A DNA stretch of 64,000 bases, taken from the NCBI RefSeq assembly GCF_001269655.1, contig NZ_LHVE01000014.1, positions 1 to 64,000 of the forward strand. Reading direction: 5' to 3'. The notes under the pieces are model-generated. The model did not search any database, was not told where the DNA came from, and was given only the letters and a program-made list of their open reading frames with translations. A program made the position numbers and the translations under genes. This document shows, one piece after another, positions 8,953 through 17,078 of the stretch (positions within the stretch are counted from its first letter, which is position 1; each line of letters starts with the position of its first letter). The DNA is from Pseudomonas thivervalensis. GTDB lineage: Bacteria; Pseudomonadota; Gammaproteobacteria; Pseudomonadales; Pseudomonadaceae.

Positions 8953-10086
8953 ATGCTGATCACCCTCTGGCTGCGCCTCGGCGCCTTTTTGGGCAAGACG
9001 CTCCTATGGCTGCTGGGCATCGGGTTGCTCGGCTGGGCACTGTCCTCGGCCTGGTTTGCCTGGCAACACAAGGGACCGGTCCCGGACAAGGAACAGGTCG
9101 CACCCGGCGAAGCCGCCATGACCCAGGACATCATCCAGACCGCGATTCGCATCGTCGATCAACACCGCGAAGGCACGCGTTACCTGCGCGACGCCCACGC
9201 CAAGGCGCACGGTTGCGTCATGGCCGAGGTCCAGGTGCCCAAGGACCTGCCTGCTCCGTTGCGCCAGGGGGTGTTCGCCGAACCGGGCAAGACCTGGCAG
9301 GCCACGATCCGCTTGTCCAACGGCAACGCCTATCCGCAATTCGATAGCCTGCGCGATGCCCGTGGAATGGCGATCAAGCTGCTGAACGTGCCCGGTAAGC
9401 AATTGCTGGCGGACCGGCAATCATTCGGCGAGCAGGATTTCGTGATGTTCAATCATCCGAACTTCTTTGTCAGTGATGTCGCCGAATATCGTCAGAATGT
9501 GGCTGCTCAGGCTGACGGGAAGAAGGCGATGGCTTTTTTTCCGAGCCTGGACCCGCGCACGTGGCAGATTCGGCATCTGTTCATCGCTTTGGCGACCCTC
9601 TCGCCGGCGCCGGCCAGTCCGACCCAGACCACTTATTTCTCGGTATCGCCTTATAAGTTTGGCGAGGCCAACGCCAAGTTTCGCGTCGCGCCGGATCCGG
9701 ACAGCTGTCCAACCTATACCCTGCCACCGCAGAATCAGGATTTGCCGAATTTCTTGCGTAGCGCACTGAATCAGCAGTTATCCACAGATCGGGTGCCTGC
9801 GTGTTTTGTCTTGCAGATCCAGCGTCAGGATCCGAGCAAGTACATGCCGATCGAAGACACCAGTATTGAATGGAAGGAAAGTGATGCGCTGTTTGAGACG
9901 GTGGCGCGCATTAAGGTGCCGGCTCAGGATTTTGATACGCCCAAGCTGAATCTGGCTTGTGATAATCAGTCGTTCAATCCTTGGTTTGGGATTGAGGCGC
10001 ATCGTCCGATTGGTGGGATTAATCGGTTGCGCAAGGCGGTGTATGAGGCGGTCAGCGATTATCGGCATCGGCGGAATGCTGAGTAA
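8953..10086 (+). CDS. membrane-anchored catalase-like haem protein
   Basis: A 377-residue protein with an N-terminal membrane helix (residues 10-35), then a catalase-like domain. Recognisable elements are IRLSNGNAYPQFDSLRDARGMAIKL in two halves, the FVMFNHPNFFVSD segment, the THYFS-like TTYFSVSPYKFG, and the C-terminal HRPIGGINRLRKAVY motif seen in catalase-related proteins of this clade. It is shorter than a full catalase (about 480-750 residues), so peroxidase or another haem chemistry is as likely as classical catalase activity. It lies directly downstream of the di-haem cytochrome in what looks like a two-gene operon. Confidence 0.78.
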   Translation: MLITLWLRLGAFLGKTLLWLLGIGLLGWALSSAWFAWQHKGPVPDKEQVAPGEAAMTQDIIQTAIRIVDQHREGTRYLRDAHAKAHGCVMAEVQVPKDLPAPLRQGVFAEPGKTWQATIRLSNGNAYPQFDSLRDARGMAIKLLNVPGKQLLADRQSFGEQDFVMFNHPNFFVSDVAEYRQNVAAQADGKKAMAFFPSLDPRTWQIRHLFIALATLSPAPASPTQTTYFSVSPYKFGEANAKFRVAPDPDSCPTYTLPPQNQDLPNFLRSALNQQLSTDRVPACFVLQIQRQDPSKYMPIEDTSIEWKESDALFETVARIKVPAQDFDTPKLNLACDNQSFNPWFGIEAHRPIGGINRLRKAVYEAVSDYRHRRNAE

Positions 10087-10103
10087 TAGACGATGGGTTT
10101 TGG

Positions 10104-10137
10104 GTGTATATCCGTTTCTTCGGTAACGGATATACAC
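10104..10137 (+). repeat. long hairpin after the catalase-like gene
   Basis: A perfect 13-bp inverted repeat, GTGTATATCCGTT and AACGGATATACAC, with an 8-base loop containing TTCGG. It starts about 18 bases past the stop codon. There is no T-tract. It may end or stabilise the transcript; the same motif recurs in Pseudomonas genomes as far as I recall. Confidence 0.55.
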
Positions 10138-10151
10138 ACAAAAAAGAGAAC

Positions 10152-10196
10152 CAAAAAAAAACGACGCTCTCCCCTCGTAAAGGAAAAGCGTCGTTT
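10152..10196 (-). terminator. terminator of the distal tRNA pair
   Basis: Stem AACGACGCT / AGCGTCGTT followed on the minus strand by nine T residues: a strong intrinsic terminator just after tRNA-Asp. Confidence 0.85.
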
Positions 10197-10237
10197 CTAG
10201 TAGCCACCTGGCGTTCAGCATTCCAGATAACCGAATA

Positions 10238-10314
10238 TGGCGCAGCGGACGGGACTCGAACCCGCGACCCCCGGCGTGACAGGCCGGTATTCTAACCGAC
10301 TGAACTACCGCTGC
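10238..10314 (-). tRNA. tRNA-Asp (GTC), copy 2
   Basis: A 77-base cloverleaf with acceptor GCAGCGG paired to CCGCTGC, T-loop GTTCGAGTC, anticodon GTC in CCTGTCACG, and genomically encoded CCA. The structural region matches copy 1 at 10585-10661. Confidence 0.97.
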
Positions 10315-10331
10315 GCGTAACATTGAAAGCT

Positions 10332-10407
10332 TGGTGGGTGATGACGGGATCGAACCGCCGACATTCTGCTTGTAAGGCAGACGCTCTCCCAGCTGAGCTA
10401 ATCACCC
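10332..10407 (-). tRNA. tRNA-Val (TAC), copy 2
   Basis: A 76-base cloverleaf with acceptor GGGTGAT paired to ATCACCC, anticodon TAC in CCTTACAAG, T-loop GTTCGATCC, and encoded CCA. It lies 17 bases upstream of tRNA-Asp on the same strand, so the two are surely co-transcribed. Confidence 0.97.
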
Positions 10408-10518
10408 TTCACTTTCGATGCGGGGCGCATTCTCTCACAGTTTTTCGTAACGTGCTGATTTAATTAGTAAATTCAGCAAAAAAAACAGGAGCGACACACA
10501 CCGCAGGAACAACAAACA

Positions 10519-10546
10519 GCAAAAAGCCCGCATTAGCGGGCTTTCC
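10519..10546 (-). terminator. terminator between the two tRNA pairs
   Basis: Stem AGCCCGC / GCGGGCT followed on the minus strand by TTTTT: an intrinsic terminator for the promoter-proximal tRNA pair. The distal pair therefore depends on read-through or its own promoter. Confidence 0.85.
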
Positions 10547-10584
10547 GTGGTGACCTGGCGTTCAGTGTTCCAGGTTACCGAATA

Positions 10585-10661
10585 TGGCGCAGCGGACGGG
10601 ACTCGAACCCGCGACCCCCGGCGTGACAGGCCGGTATTCTAACCGACTGAACTACCGCTGC
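10585..10661 (-). tRNA. tRNA-Asp (GTC), copy 1
   Basis: A 77-base cloverleaf identical in its structural parts to the copy at 10238-10314. Part of the 3' flank is also shared, consistent with tandem duplication. Confidence 0.97.
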
Positions 10662-10680
10662 GCGTAACACGTTGAACGAA

Positions 10681-10756
10681 TGGTGGGTGATGACGGGATC
10701 GAACCGCCGACATTCTGCTTGTAAGGCAGACGCTCTCCCAGCTGAGCTAATCACCC
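10681..10756 (-). tRNA. tRNA-Val (TAC), copy 1
   Basis: A 76-base cloverleaf, anticodon TAC, encoded CCA; matches the copy at 10332-10407. First gene of the minus-strand tRNA cluster. Confidence 0.97.
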
Positions 10757-10916
10757 TTCGCTTTCGGTGTGGCGCGCATTCTACGGAGCAGTCTTTAAGC
10801 TGGCAAGCACTTTTTAAATTAATTTTTTCAGGCCTTCCAAAGGCTTAGCGAAGGGTTGGCCTATGGCGCCGCGAAGAGAATAATGCCCCCCTTTGTATAA
10901 AGGAGAGACTCACCCC

Positions 10917-11837
10917 ATGTGGTTCAAAAACCTGCTTATCTATCGCCTGACCCAAGATCTGCCTTTTGATGCCGAGGCGTTGGAAACTGCACTGGCCAGC
11001 AAACTGGCGCGTCCATGTGCAAGCCAGGAGTTGACCACTTACGGTTTCGTCGCGCCGTTTGGCAAAGGCGAAGACGCACCGCTGGTGCACGTCAGCCAGG
11101 ACTTCCTGCTGATCGCCGCGCGCAAGGAAGAACGCATCTTGCCGGGCAGCGTCGTGCGCGATGCCCTGAAGGAAAAGGTCGAAGAGATCGAAGCCGAGCA
11201 AATGCGCAAGGTCTATAAAAAGGAACGGGACCAGCTCAAGGATGAAATCATCCAGACGTTCCTGCCTCGTGCGTTCATCCGTCGCTCGTCCACCTTCGCC
11301 GCCATCGCGCCGAAACAGGGCCTGATCCTGGTGAACTCGGCCAGTCCGAAACGCGCCGAAGACCTGCTGTCGACCCTGCGCGAAGTCATCGGCTCGCTGC
11401 CGGTACGTCCGCTGACGGTCAAGATGGCCCCGACCGCCACCATGACCGACTGGGTCAAGACCCAGAAAGCCGCAGATGATTTCTTCGTGCTGGATGAATG
11501 CGAACTGCGCGACACCCACGAAGACGGCGGCATTGTGCGTTGCAAGCGCCAGGACCTGACCAGCGACGAAATCCAGCTGCACCTGAACACCGGCAAGGTG
11601 GTGACGCAACTGTCGCTGGCCTGGCAGGACAAGCTGTCCTTCGTGCTCGACGACAAGATGGTGGTCAAGCGCCTGAAGTTCGAAGACCTGCTGCAGGACC
11701 AGGCGGAGCAGGACGGTGGCGACGAAGCCCTCGGCCAGCTGGATGCCAGCTTCACGCTGATGATGCTGACGTTCGGCGAGTTCCTGCCGGCGCTGGTTGA
11801 AGCGTTGGGTGGTGAAGAGATTCCGCAGGGGATCTAA
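10917..11837 (+). CDS. rdgC: recombination-associated protein RdgC
   Basis: A 306-residue protein beginning MWFKNLLIYRLTQDLPF, the conserved RdgC N-terminus. AAGGAGAGA stands nine bases before the ATG. RdgC forms a ring dimer around double-stranded DNA and restrains RecA filaments and recombination. The length equals that of the family. The segment KQGLILVNSASPKRAEDLL and the C-terminal FGEFLPALVEALGGEE are as expected. It is a monocistronic gene between the tRNA cluster and a REP pair. Confidence 0.95.
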   Translation: MWFKNLLIYRLTQDLPFDAEALETALASKLARPCASQELTTYGFVAPFGKGEDAPLVHVSQDFLLIAARKEERILPGSVVRDALKEKVEEIEAEQMRKVYKKERDQLKDEIIQTFLPRAFIRRSSTFAAIAPKQGLILVNSASPKRAEDLLSTLREVIGSLPVRPLTVKMAPTATMTDWVKTQKAADDFFVLDECELRDTHEDGGIVRCKRQDLTSDEIQLHLNTGKVVTQLSLAWQDKLSFVLDDKMVVKRLKFEDLLQDQAEQDGGDEALGQLDASFTLMMLTFGEFLPALVEALGGEEIPQGI

Positions 11838-11855
11838 AAGGCTTCTGGTTGCCCA

Positions 11856-11945
11856 TGTGGGAGCGAGCTTGCTCGCGATAACGGTATGACAGCCACAGCG
11901 ATGTTGACTGACACTCCGCTATCGCGAGCAAGCTCGCTCCCACAT
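11856..11945. repeat. REP pair (REPIN), family A
   Basis: Two inverted REP copies (core GGGAGCGAGCTTGCTCGC) flank about 40 bases. It occupies the gap between rdgC and the next gene and could fold into a long cruciform or transcript hairpin. Confidence 0.93.
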
Positions 11946-11984
11946 TGGTTTATGTGGTTCCACTTGAATAATAAGGATCAGGTC

Positions 11985-12950
11985 ATGCGCGCATTGGCTG
12001 CATTGAGTCGTTTTGTCGGCAATACCTTCGCTTACTGGGTACTGTTTTTCGCGGTACTGGCTTTCCTGCAACCGCAATGGTTCGTCGACCTGAAAGTCGC
12101 CATCGTGCCGCTACTGGGCCTGGTGATGTTCGGCATGGGCTTGGCATTGAAGCTGGAAGACTTTGCCGAAGTCGCTCGCCGTCCGGGACGCGTAGCCCTG
12201 GGGGTGGTTGCCCAATTCGTGATCATGCCCGGCACCGCGTGGCTGCTTTGCCAGGTGTTCAGCCTGCCGCCGGAGATCGCCGTCGGCGTCATCCTCGTGG
12301 GTTGCTGCCCGAGCGGCACTTCCTCCAACGTCATGACCTGGCTGGCTCGCGGTGATTTGGCCTTGGCCGTGGCGATTTCCGCCATCACCACCCTGCTCGC
12401 CCCTCTGCTGACCCCAGCGCTGATCTGGCTGCTGGCCTCGGCCTGGTTGCCGGTGTCGTTCTCGGCGTTGTTCTGGTCGATCCTGCAAATTGTCCTGGTA
12501 CCGATCGCGCTGGGCATCGTTGCGCAACGCCTGCTGGGTGCCCGGGTGCGGCATGCCATAGACGTGTTGCCGCTGATTTCGGTGGTGAGCATCGTAATCA
12601 TTGTGGCGGCGGTGGTTGCGGCCAGCCAGGCGAAGATCGCCGAATCCGGCCTGCTGATCATGGCAATCGTGATGCTGCACAACAGCTTCGGTTATCTGCT
12701 GGGGTACTTCACCGGGCGTCTGTTCGGCTTGCCGTTGGCCCAGCGAAAAACCCTGTCACTGGAAGTGGGCATGCAGAATTCCGGCCTCGGCGCGGCATTG
12801 GCGAGCGCACACTTTTCGCCGCTGGCGGCGGTGCCCAGCGCACTGTTCAGCGTCTGGCACAACATTTCCGGCGCCCTGCTCTCGACGTACTTCCGGCGCA
12901 TGAGTGAAAAACAGGACCGTGAACTGCTTGCCCGTCAAACGGCGGATTGA
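11985..12950 (+). CDS. bile acid:sodium symporter-family (BASS) transporter
   Basis: A 321-residue protein of nine or ten membrane helices. I chose the ATG at 11985, which has AAGGATCAGG upstream; the frame is open further up only because it reads through the REP. Family hallmarks are GLVMFGMGLALKLEDF, GCCPSGTSSNVMTWLARGD (the cross-over motif near residue 105) and EVGMQNSGLGAALA. Members import organic anions such as bile acids, pantoate or keto-acids with Na+; the substrate here is unknown. A hairpin and riboswitch for the next gene follow closely. Confidence 0.88.
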   Translation: MRALAALSRFVGNTFAYWVLFFAVLAFLQPQWFVDLKVAIVPLLGLVMFGMGLALKLEDFAEVARRPGRVALGVVAQFVIMPGTAWLLCQVFSLPPEIAVGVILVGCCPSGTSSNVMTWLARGDLALAVAISAITTLLAPLLTPALIWLLASAWLPVSFSALFWSILQIVLVPIALGIVAQRLLGARVRHAIDVLPLISVVSIVIIVAAVVAASQAKIAESGLLIMAIVMLHNSFGYLLGYFTGRLFGLPLAQRKTLSLEVGMQNSGLGAALASAHFSPLAAVPSALFSVWHNISGALLSTYFRRMSEKQDRELLARQTAD

Positions 12951-12998
12951 CCGAGCGACTTGACCAAACAGTCAGCATTGGGCACTCTTGCGCCCAAT

Positions 12999-13047
12999 GC
13001 GGGGACGACCCCGCAACGCCATCGCGTCATTATCCGGGGACGACCCC
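12999..13047 (+). promoter_or_regulatory. guanidine-II riboswitch (mini-ykkC)
   Basis: Two small hairpins each read GGGGACGACCCC (13001-13012 within a longer stem from 12999, and 13036-13047), with the ACGA loops diagnostic of the mini-ykkC motif. The second is 20 bases before the gdx/sugE ATG and about 11 before AGG of its ribosome site, so guanidine binding should free translation. A further 9-bp hairpin (GCATTGGGC / GCCCAATGC, 12975-13000) overlaps the 5' arm of the first stem. Confidence 0.92.
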
Positions 13048-13067
13048 ACCCATCGATGAGGTGTGTG

Positions 13068-13382
13068 ATGTCCTGGATCATTCTGTTTTTTGCCGGCCTG
13101 TTCGAAGTCGGCTGGGCCGTCGGCCTGAAGTACACCGACGGCTTCAGCCGCCCTCTCCCCACCGCACTGACCATCGCCGCCATGGCGATCAGCCTCGGCC
13201 TGCTTGGCTTGGCCATGAAGGAACTGCCGCTGGGGACCGCCTATGCAATCTGGACCGGGGTCGGTGCCGTGGGCACAGTGATCGCCGGGATCATTTTGTT
13301 TGGTGAGTCGATGGCGCTGGTTCGCCTGGCCAGCGTGGCGTTGATCGTTGCTGGGTTGATCGGACTCAAGGTCAGCGCGTAA
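13068..13382 (+). CDS. gdx: SMR-family guanidinium exporter (SugE/Gdx)
   Basis: A 104-residue protein with four membrane helices, starting MSWIILFFAGLFEVGWAVGL. The Glu in helix 1 (FEVGWA) is the proton- and substrate-binding residue of small multidrug resistance proteins. The segment LPLGTAYAIWTGVGAVGT is typical of the SugE/Gdx branch. Placed directly under a guanidine-II riboswitch, it is best read as a guanidinium/proton antiporter rather than a quaternary-ammonium pump. I reject the frame's open extension upstream because it runs through the riboswitch. Confidence 0.93.
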   Translation: MSWIILFFAGLFEVGWAVGLKYTDGFSRPLPTALTIAAMAISLGLLGLAMKELPLGTAYAIWTGVGAVGTVIAGIILFGESMALVRLASVALIVAGLIGLKVSA

Positions 13383-13390
13383 ATTCACTT

Positions 13391-13478
13391 GTGGGAGCGA
13401 GCTTGCTTGCGATTGCAATCTGTCTGCCGGCATTCATGTCATAGAGAGACCGCTATCGCGAGCAAGCTCGCTCCCACA
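13391..13478. repeat. REP pair (REPIN), family A
   Basis: Inverted REP copies between gdx and the convergent MFS-acyltransferase gene. One arm has a C-to-T change (GAGCTTGCTTGCGAT). The other arm is followed by TTTTTTT, so it may also act as a terminator. Confidence 0.92.
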
Positions 13479-13489
13479 GTTTTTTTGGC

Positions 13490-15364
13490 TTATCTGACCA
13501 CTCCGCGCAACTCCCCCACCAGCGCTTGCAACTTCGCTGGCTCAGCCGCCTCGACCGCTACCGCCGAACCCGCCACCAGCGTCACCCGTGACCAGAACCG
13601 GCGAAACAGCCCCTTGGCCGGGTCGCGACTGAAGAAACTGCCCCACAAGCCCTGCAGCGCCAGGGGAATCACCGGCACCGGGGTTTCCTGGAGGATGCGC
13701 GTCAGTCCGCTCTTGAACTCATTGATCTCACCGTCACCGGTCAATTTTCCCTCAGGGAAAATGCATACCAGCTCGCCGTCCTTCAGGTATTGGGCAATTC
13801 GCTTGAAGGCTTTTTCGTAGATATGGATATCTTCCTGGCGCCCGGCGATCGGAATCGTCCCGGCGGTGCGGAAGATGAAATTCAGCACCGGCAGGTTGTA
13901 GATCTTGTAGTACATCACGAAGCGAATCGGCCGACGCACCGCGCCGCCAATCAGCAAGGCATCGACGAAAGAAACGTGGTTGCAGACCAGCAGCGCAGCC
14001 CCTTCATCCGGTATCGCCTCCAGGTTGCGATGTTCCACGCGGTACATGGAATGGCTCAGCAACCAAATCATGAAACGCATGCTGAACTCGGGGACGATCT
14101 TGAAGATGTAGGCGTTGACGCCGATGTTGAGCACCGACACCACCAGGAACAACTGCGGGATCGACAGCTTGGCCAGGCTCAGCAACACGATGGAGACAAT
14201 GGCCGAGACCACCATGAACAACGCATTGAGAATATTGTTGGCGGCAATCACCCGCGCCCGCTCGTTCTCGACGGTGCGCGACTGGATCAACGCGTACAGC
14301 GGCACGATATAGAAACCACCGAAGACACCCAAGCCAAGGATGTCGATCAACACCAGCCAGGCGTGACCGAAACCGAGCACTTCAAGCCAACCGTGGCCTT
14401 CGACGCTGGCGGGGATTCCACCAGAATGCCACCACAGCAGCAGGCCAAACACGGTCAGCCCGAACGAGCCGAACGGCACCAGGCCGATCTCGACTTTGCG
14501 CCCGGAAAGCTTTTCACAGAGCATCGAACCCAAGGCGATCCCCACCGAGAACACCGTCAGGATCAAGGTCACCACGGTTTCGTCGCCGTGCATCCACTCC
14601 TTGGCATAAGCAGGGATCTGCGTCAGATAAATCGCCCCGACGAACCAGAACCAGGAGTTGCCGACAATCGACCGGGACACCGCCGGGGTTTGCCCCAACC
14701 CCAGTTTCAGGGTGGCCCAGGATTGGCTGAAGATGTTCCAGTTCAGGCGCATTTGCGGCGAGGCCGCCGCCGCGCGCGGAATGCTGCGGCTGGCCAGGTA
14801 GCCGAGCACGGCAATGCCGACGATCGCGGCGGACACCACCGAGGCGTAATGCGCCGAAGACATCATGATCCCGGCGCCAATGGTACCGGCCAGGATCGCC
14901 AGGAAGGTGCCCATCTCCACCAGCCCGTTGCCGCCGACCAGCTCATCTTCGCGCAAGGCCTGGGGCAGGATCGAGTACTTCACCGGACCGAACAGTGCCG
15001 AATGCGTGCCCATGGCGAACAGCGCCAGTAGCATCAGCCACAAGTGATCGAACAGGAAACCCACCGCGCCCACCGCCATGATGACGATTTCGCCAAGCTT
15101 GATCAGACGAATCAGCGCGTCCTTGGCGAATTTTTCCCCGAACTGCCCCGCCAATGCAGAGAACAGAAAGAACGGCAGGATAAACAGCAGCGCGCAGAGA
15201 TTGACCCAGATCGAGCGATCTCCCTCGATGGTCAGTTTGTAGAGGATGGCGAGGATCAGCGACTGCTTGAAAATGTTGTCGTTGAACGCGCCCAGGGACT
15301 GCGTGATGAAGAACGGCAGGAAACGCCGCGTGCGAAGCAAGGTGAACTGCGAAGGGTGACTCAT
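13490..15364 (-). CDS. MFS transporter fused to a PlsC-type acyltransferase (LplT-Aas-like)
   Basis: A 624-residue fusion protein. Residues 1-420 form twelve membrane helices of the major facilitator family (QSLGAFNDNIFKQSL is the LplT-like start). Residues 425-624 are a 1-acylglycerol-phosphate acyltransferase domain with NHVSFVDALL (the HxxxxD-like site, here NHVSFVD) and the FPEGKLTGDG substrate motif. Related fusions flip lyso-phospholipids inward and re-acylate them. I chose the ATG at 15364, with AGGAA upstream; further upstream in-frame codons lack a ribosome site. It lacks the AMP-binding ligase domain found in full Aas fusions, so the acyl donor is probably acyl-ACP or acyl-CoA. Confidence 0.88.
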   Translation of the reverse strand: MSHPSQFTLLRTRRFLPFFITQSLGAFNDNIFKQSLILAILYKLTIEGDRSIWVNLCALLFILPFFLFSALAGQFGEKFAKDALIRLIKLGEIVIMAVGAVGFLFDHLWLMLLALFAMGTHSALFGPVKYSILPQALREDELVGGNGLVEMGTFLAILAGTIGAGIMMSSAHYASVVSAAIVGIAVLGYLASRSIPRAAAASPQMRLNWNIFSQSWATLKLGLGQTPAVSRSIVGNSWFWFVGAIYLTQIPAYAKEWMHGDETVVTLILTVFSVGIALGSMLCEKLSGRKVEIGLVPFGSFGLTVFGLLLWWHSGGIPASVEGHGWLEVLGFGHAWLVLIDILGLGVFGGFYIVPLYALIQSRTVENERARVIAANNILNALFMVVSAIVSIVLLSLAKLSIPQLFLVVSVLNIGVNAYIFKIVPEFSMRFMIWLLSHSMYRVEHRNLEAIPDEGAALLVCNHVSFVDALLIGGAVRRPIRFVMYYKIYNLPVLNFIFRTAGTIPIAGRQEDIHIYEKAFKRIAQYLKDGELVCIFPEGKLTGDGEINEFKSGLTRILQETPVPVIPLALQGLWGSFFSRDPAKGLFRRFWSRVTLVAGSAVAVEAAEPAKLQALVGELRGVVR

Positions 15365-15445
15365 CTTCCATGTTCCTGAGTGGCGTGGACGCTTATTGGA
15401 ATGAACGTTTTTCGATCCAGGCCACACATTACCTGTCTTTAGCGA

Positions 15446-16594
15446 TTATTTCGCCAGCCCTGCAATGCAGGGCGACACAAACAACTCACCGTGCCAGGCG
15501 CCCTGGACCGTACGCCGCCCAACGATCAGCCACAGCACCACCAGCATCGCCACCAGCACAGCACCGAACACGCCGAAGAAACCCAGGCCCAGCAGCTCCG
15601 AAAGCTTCAGTGTCGTCAGCGCGTACACGCCCAAGGGAAAGGTAAAACCCCACCAACCGAGGTTGAAGGGAATGCCTGCGCGCAGGTAGCGCGCGGTGAT
15701 CAGCAGCGCCACCAGCATCCACCAGAGCCCCAGGCCCCACAGCGTGATGCCGGCCACCAGGCCCAACCCGGAGGCGATTTCGCCTACGCCGGGCAGGCCA
15801 TTGGCGGCAAAAATCAACGGGGCATCGTTGCCCAGCAGCAACATGCCCAAGGCACCGGTACCAATCGGGCCGAGGGCCAGCCAGCTCGAGGCGGCCATGT
15901 TCTCGTGAGGGAGTTTATGCAGGGCCATGCGCAACAGCAGAATCGTCAGGATGCTGAACGCCACCGGCAGGGAAAATGCCCAAAGTACATAGCTGGTCAC
16001 TAGCATGACCAGTTGCCCATGAACGTCGGCCAGGTGCGGCGCCAACAGCCCACCGCTGGCCGCCGCGACTTCGGCGGCCACCACCGGCAACAACCACACG
16101 GCGGTCATCTGGTCGATCCGGTGTTCCTGACGGGTGAACATCAAGAATGGGATCAGCACGCCACAGGCCAGTGACATGGCCACGTCGATCCACCACAACG
16201 CCTCGGCCACCGCCACCGCGCCCTCTCCCCAGCGCGGCAACCCGAAGACCAAAAAGCCGTTGATGAGGGTCGCCAGCCCCATGGGGATGGTGCCGAAAAA
16301 CATCGAGACCGTTGAATGTCCGAAAATCCTTCGTGCTTCGTCGAAGAACAGCACCCAACGGGCCGTATACATGAGGGTGAACATCACGAACAACAGCGTG
16401 TTGAACAACCACAATCCTTCGCCCAAGGCGCGCAGGCCGGGCATCTGCGCCGGCCATTGCGCCAAGGCCAACGCCAGTACACCGGTGCCCATGGTCACGG
16501 CGAACCAGTTAGGCGTGAATTGGCGAATGGCCTCCAACGGCCTGGGCAAATGGCTCAAGGGGCGCAAGCGGTTTTTTGCGGCACAGCATGTCAT
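15446..16594 (-). CDS. TDT-family transporter (TehA/C4-dicarboxylate/sulfite type)
   Basis: A 382-residue protein with ten membrane helices. Its start (FTPNWFAVTMGTGVLALAL) and SMFFGTIPMGLATLINGF are signatures of the tellurite-resistance/dicarboxylate transporter family, which includes Mae1, Ssu1 and the SLAC1 anion channels. AGGAG lies seven bases before the ATG. The substrate (malate, sulfite or another anion) cannot be told from sequence. The downstream neighbour on the same strand is the MFS-acyltransferase gene, 80 bases away. Confidence 0.85.
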   Translation of the reverse strand: MTCCAAKNRLRPLSHLPRPLEAIRQFTPNWFAVTMGTGVLALALAQWPAQMPGLRALGEGLWLFNTLLFVMFTLMYTARWVLFFDEARRIFGHSTVSMFFGTIPMGLATLINGFLVFGLPRWGEGAVAVAEALWWIDVAMSLACGVLIPFLMFTRQEHRIDQMTAVWLLPVVAAEVAAASGGLLAPHLADVHGQLVMLVTSYVLWAFSLPVAFSILTILLLRMALHKLPHENMAASSWLALGPIGTGALGMLLLGNDAPLIFAANGLPGVGEIASGLGLVAGITLWGLGLWWMLVALLITARYLRAGIPFNLGWWGFTFPLGVYALTTLKLSELLGLGFFGVFGAVLVAMLVVLWLIVGRRTVQGAWHGELFVSPCIAGLAK

Positions 16595-16697
16595 GGCGAA
16601 CTCCTGTCCTCGGATGAGGTGCCACCATGCTAGAGCCGGAAAGATTATCTATATAACGGGTAATATCTCTATATGTCATCTGTTTTACAGATAAGCA

Positions 16698-17009
16698 TCA
16701 GACGCTGCCCTCGGTCTCGATCACCAGGATTCTCGCTTCGCCCAAAGGCTTGGCGACATGCTCGGTGCCCACCGAGGCGTAGAAAATGTCCCCGGCGTCC
16801 AGCAAAGTCGCCTTTTCGACGCCCTCTTCCCGATAGCACATCTGCACCTGCCCATCGAGCACCACGAAGACTTCCTGGCCGTCGTTGATGTGCCATTTGT
16901 AGGGTTGATCGGTCCAGTGCAGGCGCGTGGTGATGCCGTTCATGTTGGCGATATCCAGTGCCGCCCAGGCGCGGTCACCGGTGAAGGACTTGCTGCGAAT
17001 GATTTTCAA
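16698..17009 (-). CDS. small cupin-domain protein
   Basis: A 103-residue single-domain cupin. Motif 1 spans W-HINDGQEVFVVLDGQVQM and motif 2 is GDIFYASVGTEHVAKPLGE. His, Glu and the second His of the usual metal site are present in outline. The best start is a TTG at 17009 (MKIIRSKSF), since the next ATG would remove the first strand of the fold. Single cupins bind metals or small ligands; no substrate can be named. It stands between a TDT transporter and an MFS gene, all on the minus strand. Confidence 0.75.
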   Translation of the reverse strand: MKIIRSKSFTGDRAWAALDIANMNGITTRLHWTDQPYKWHINDGQEVFVVLDGQVQMCYREEGVEKATLLDAGDIFYASVGTEHVAKPLGEARILVIETEGSV

Positions 17010-17078
17010 GGGATCCGTCCAGAAGAAAACTGAGGCGCCAAGACTAACCCACTGCCAATGGCGCCTGCATGCTCGGTT

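Noticed and set aside
11886..11984. An N-terminal extension of the BASS transporter through the REP pair
   Set aside because: The residues are the usual REP translation (SRASSLPH), while a good ribosome site and a membrane-protein start occur at 11985.
12960..13067. An N-terminal extension of gdx/sugE
   Set aside because: It would translate the guanidine-II riboswitch; the ATG at 13068 gives the family's normal length.
13790..15031. A 413-codon plus-strand frame opposite the MFS-acyltransferase gene
   Set aside because: Composition rich in His, Gln and Arg is typical of an antisense shadow; the membrane protein on the other strand explains the region.
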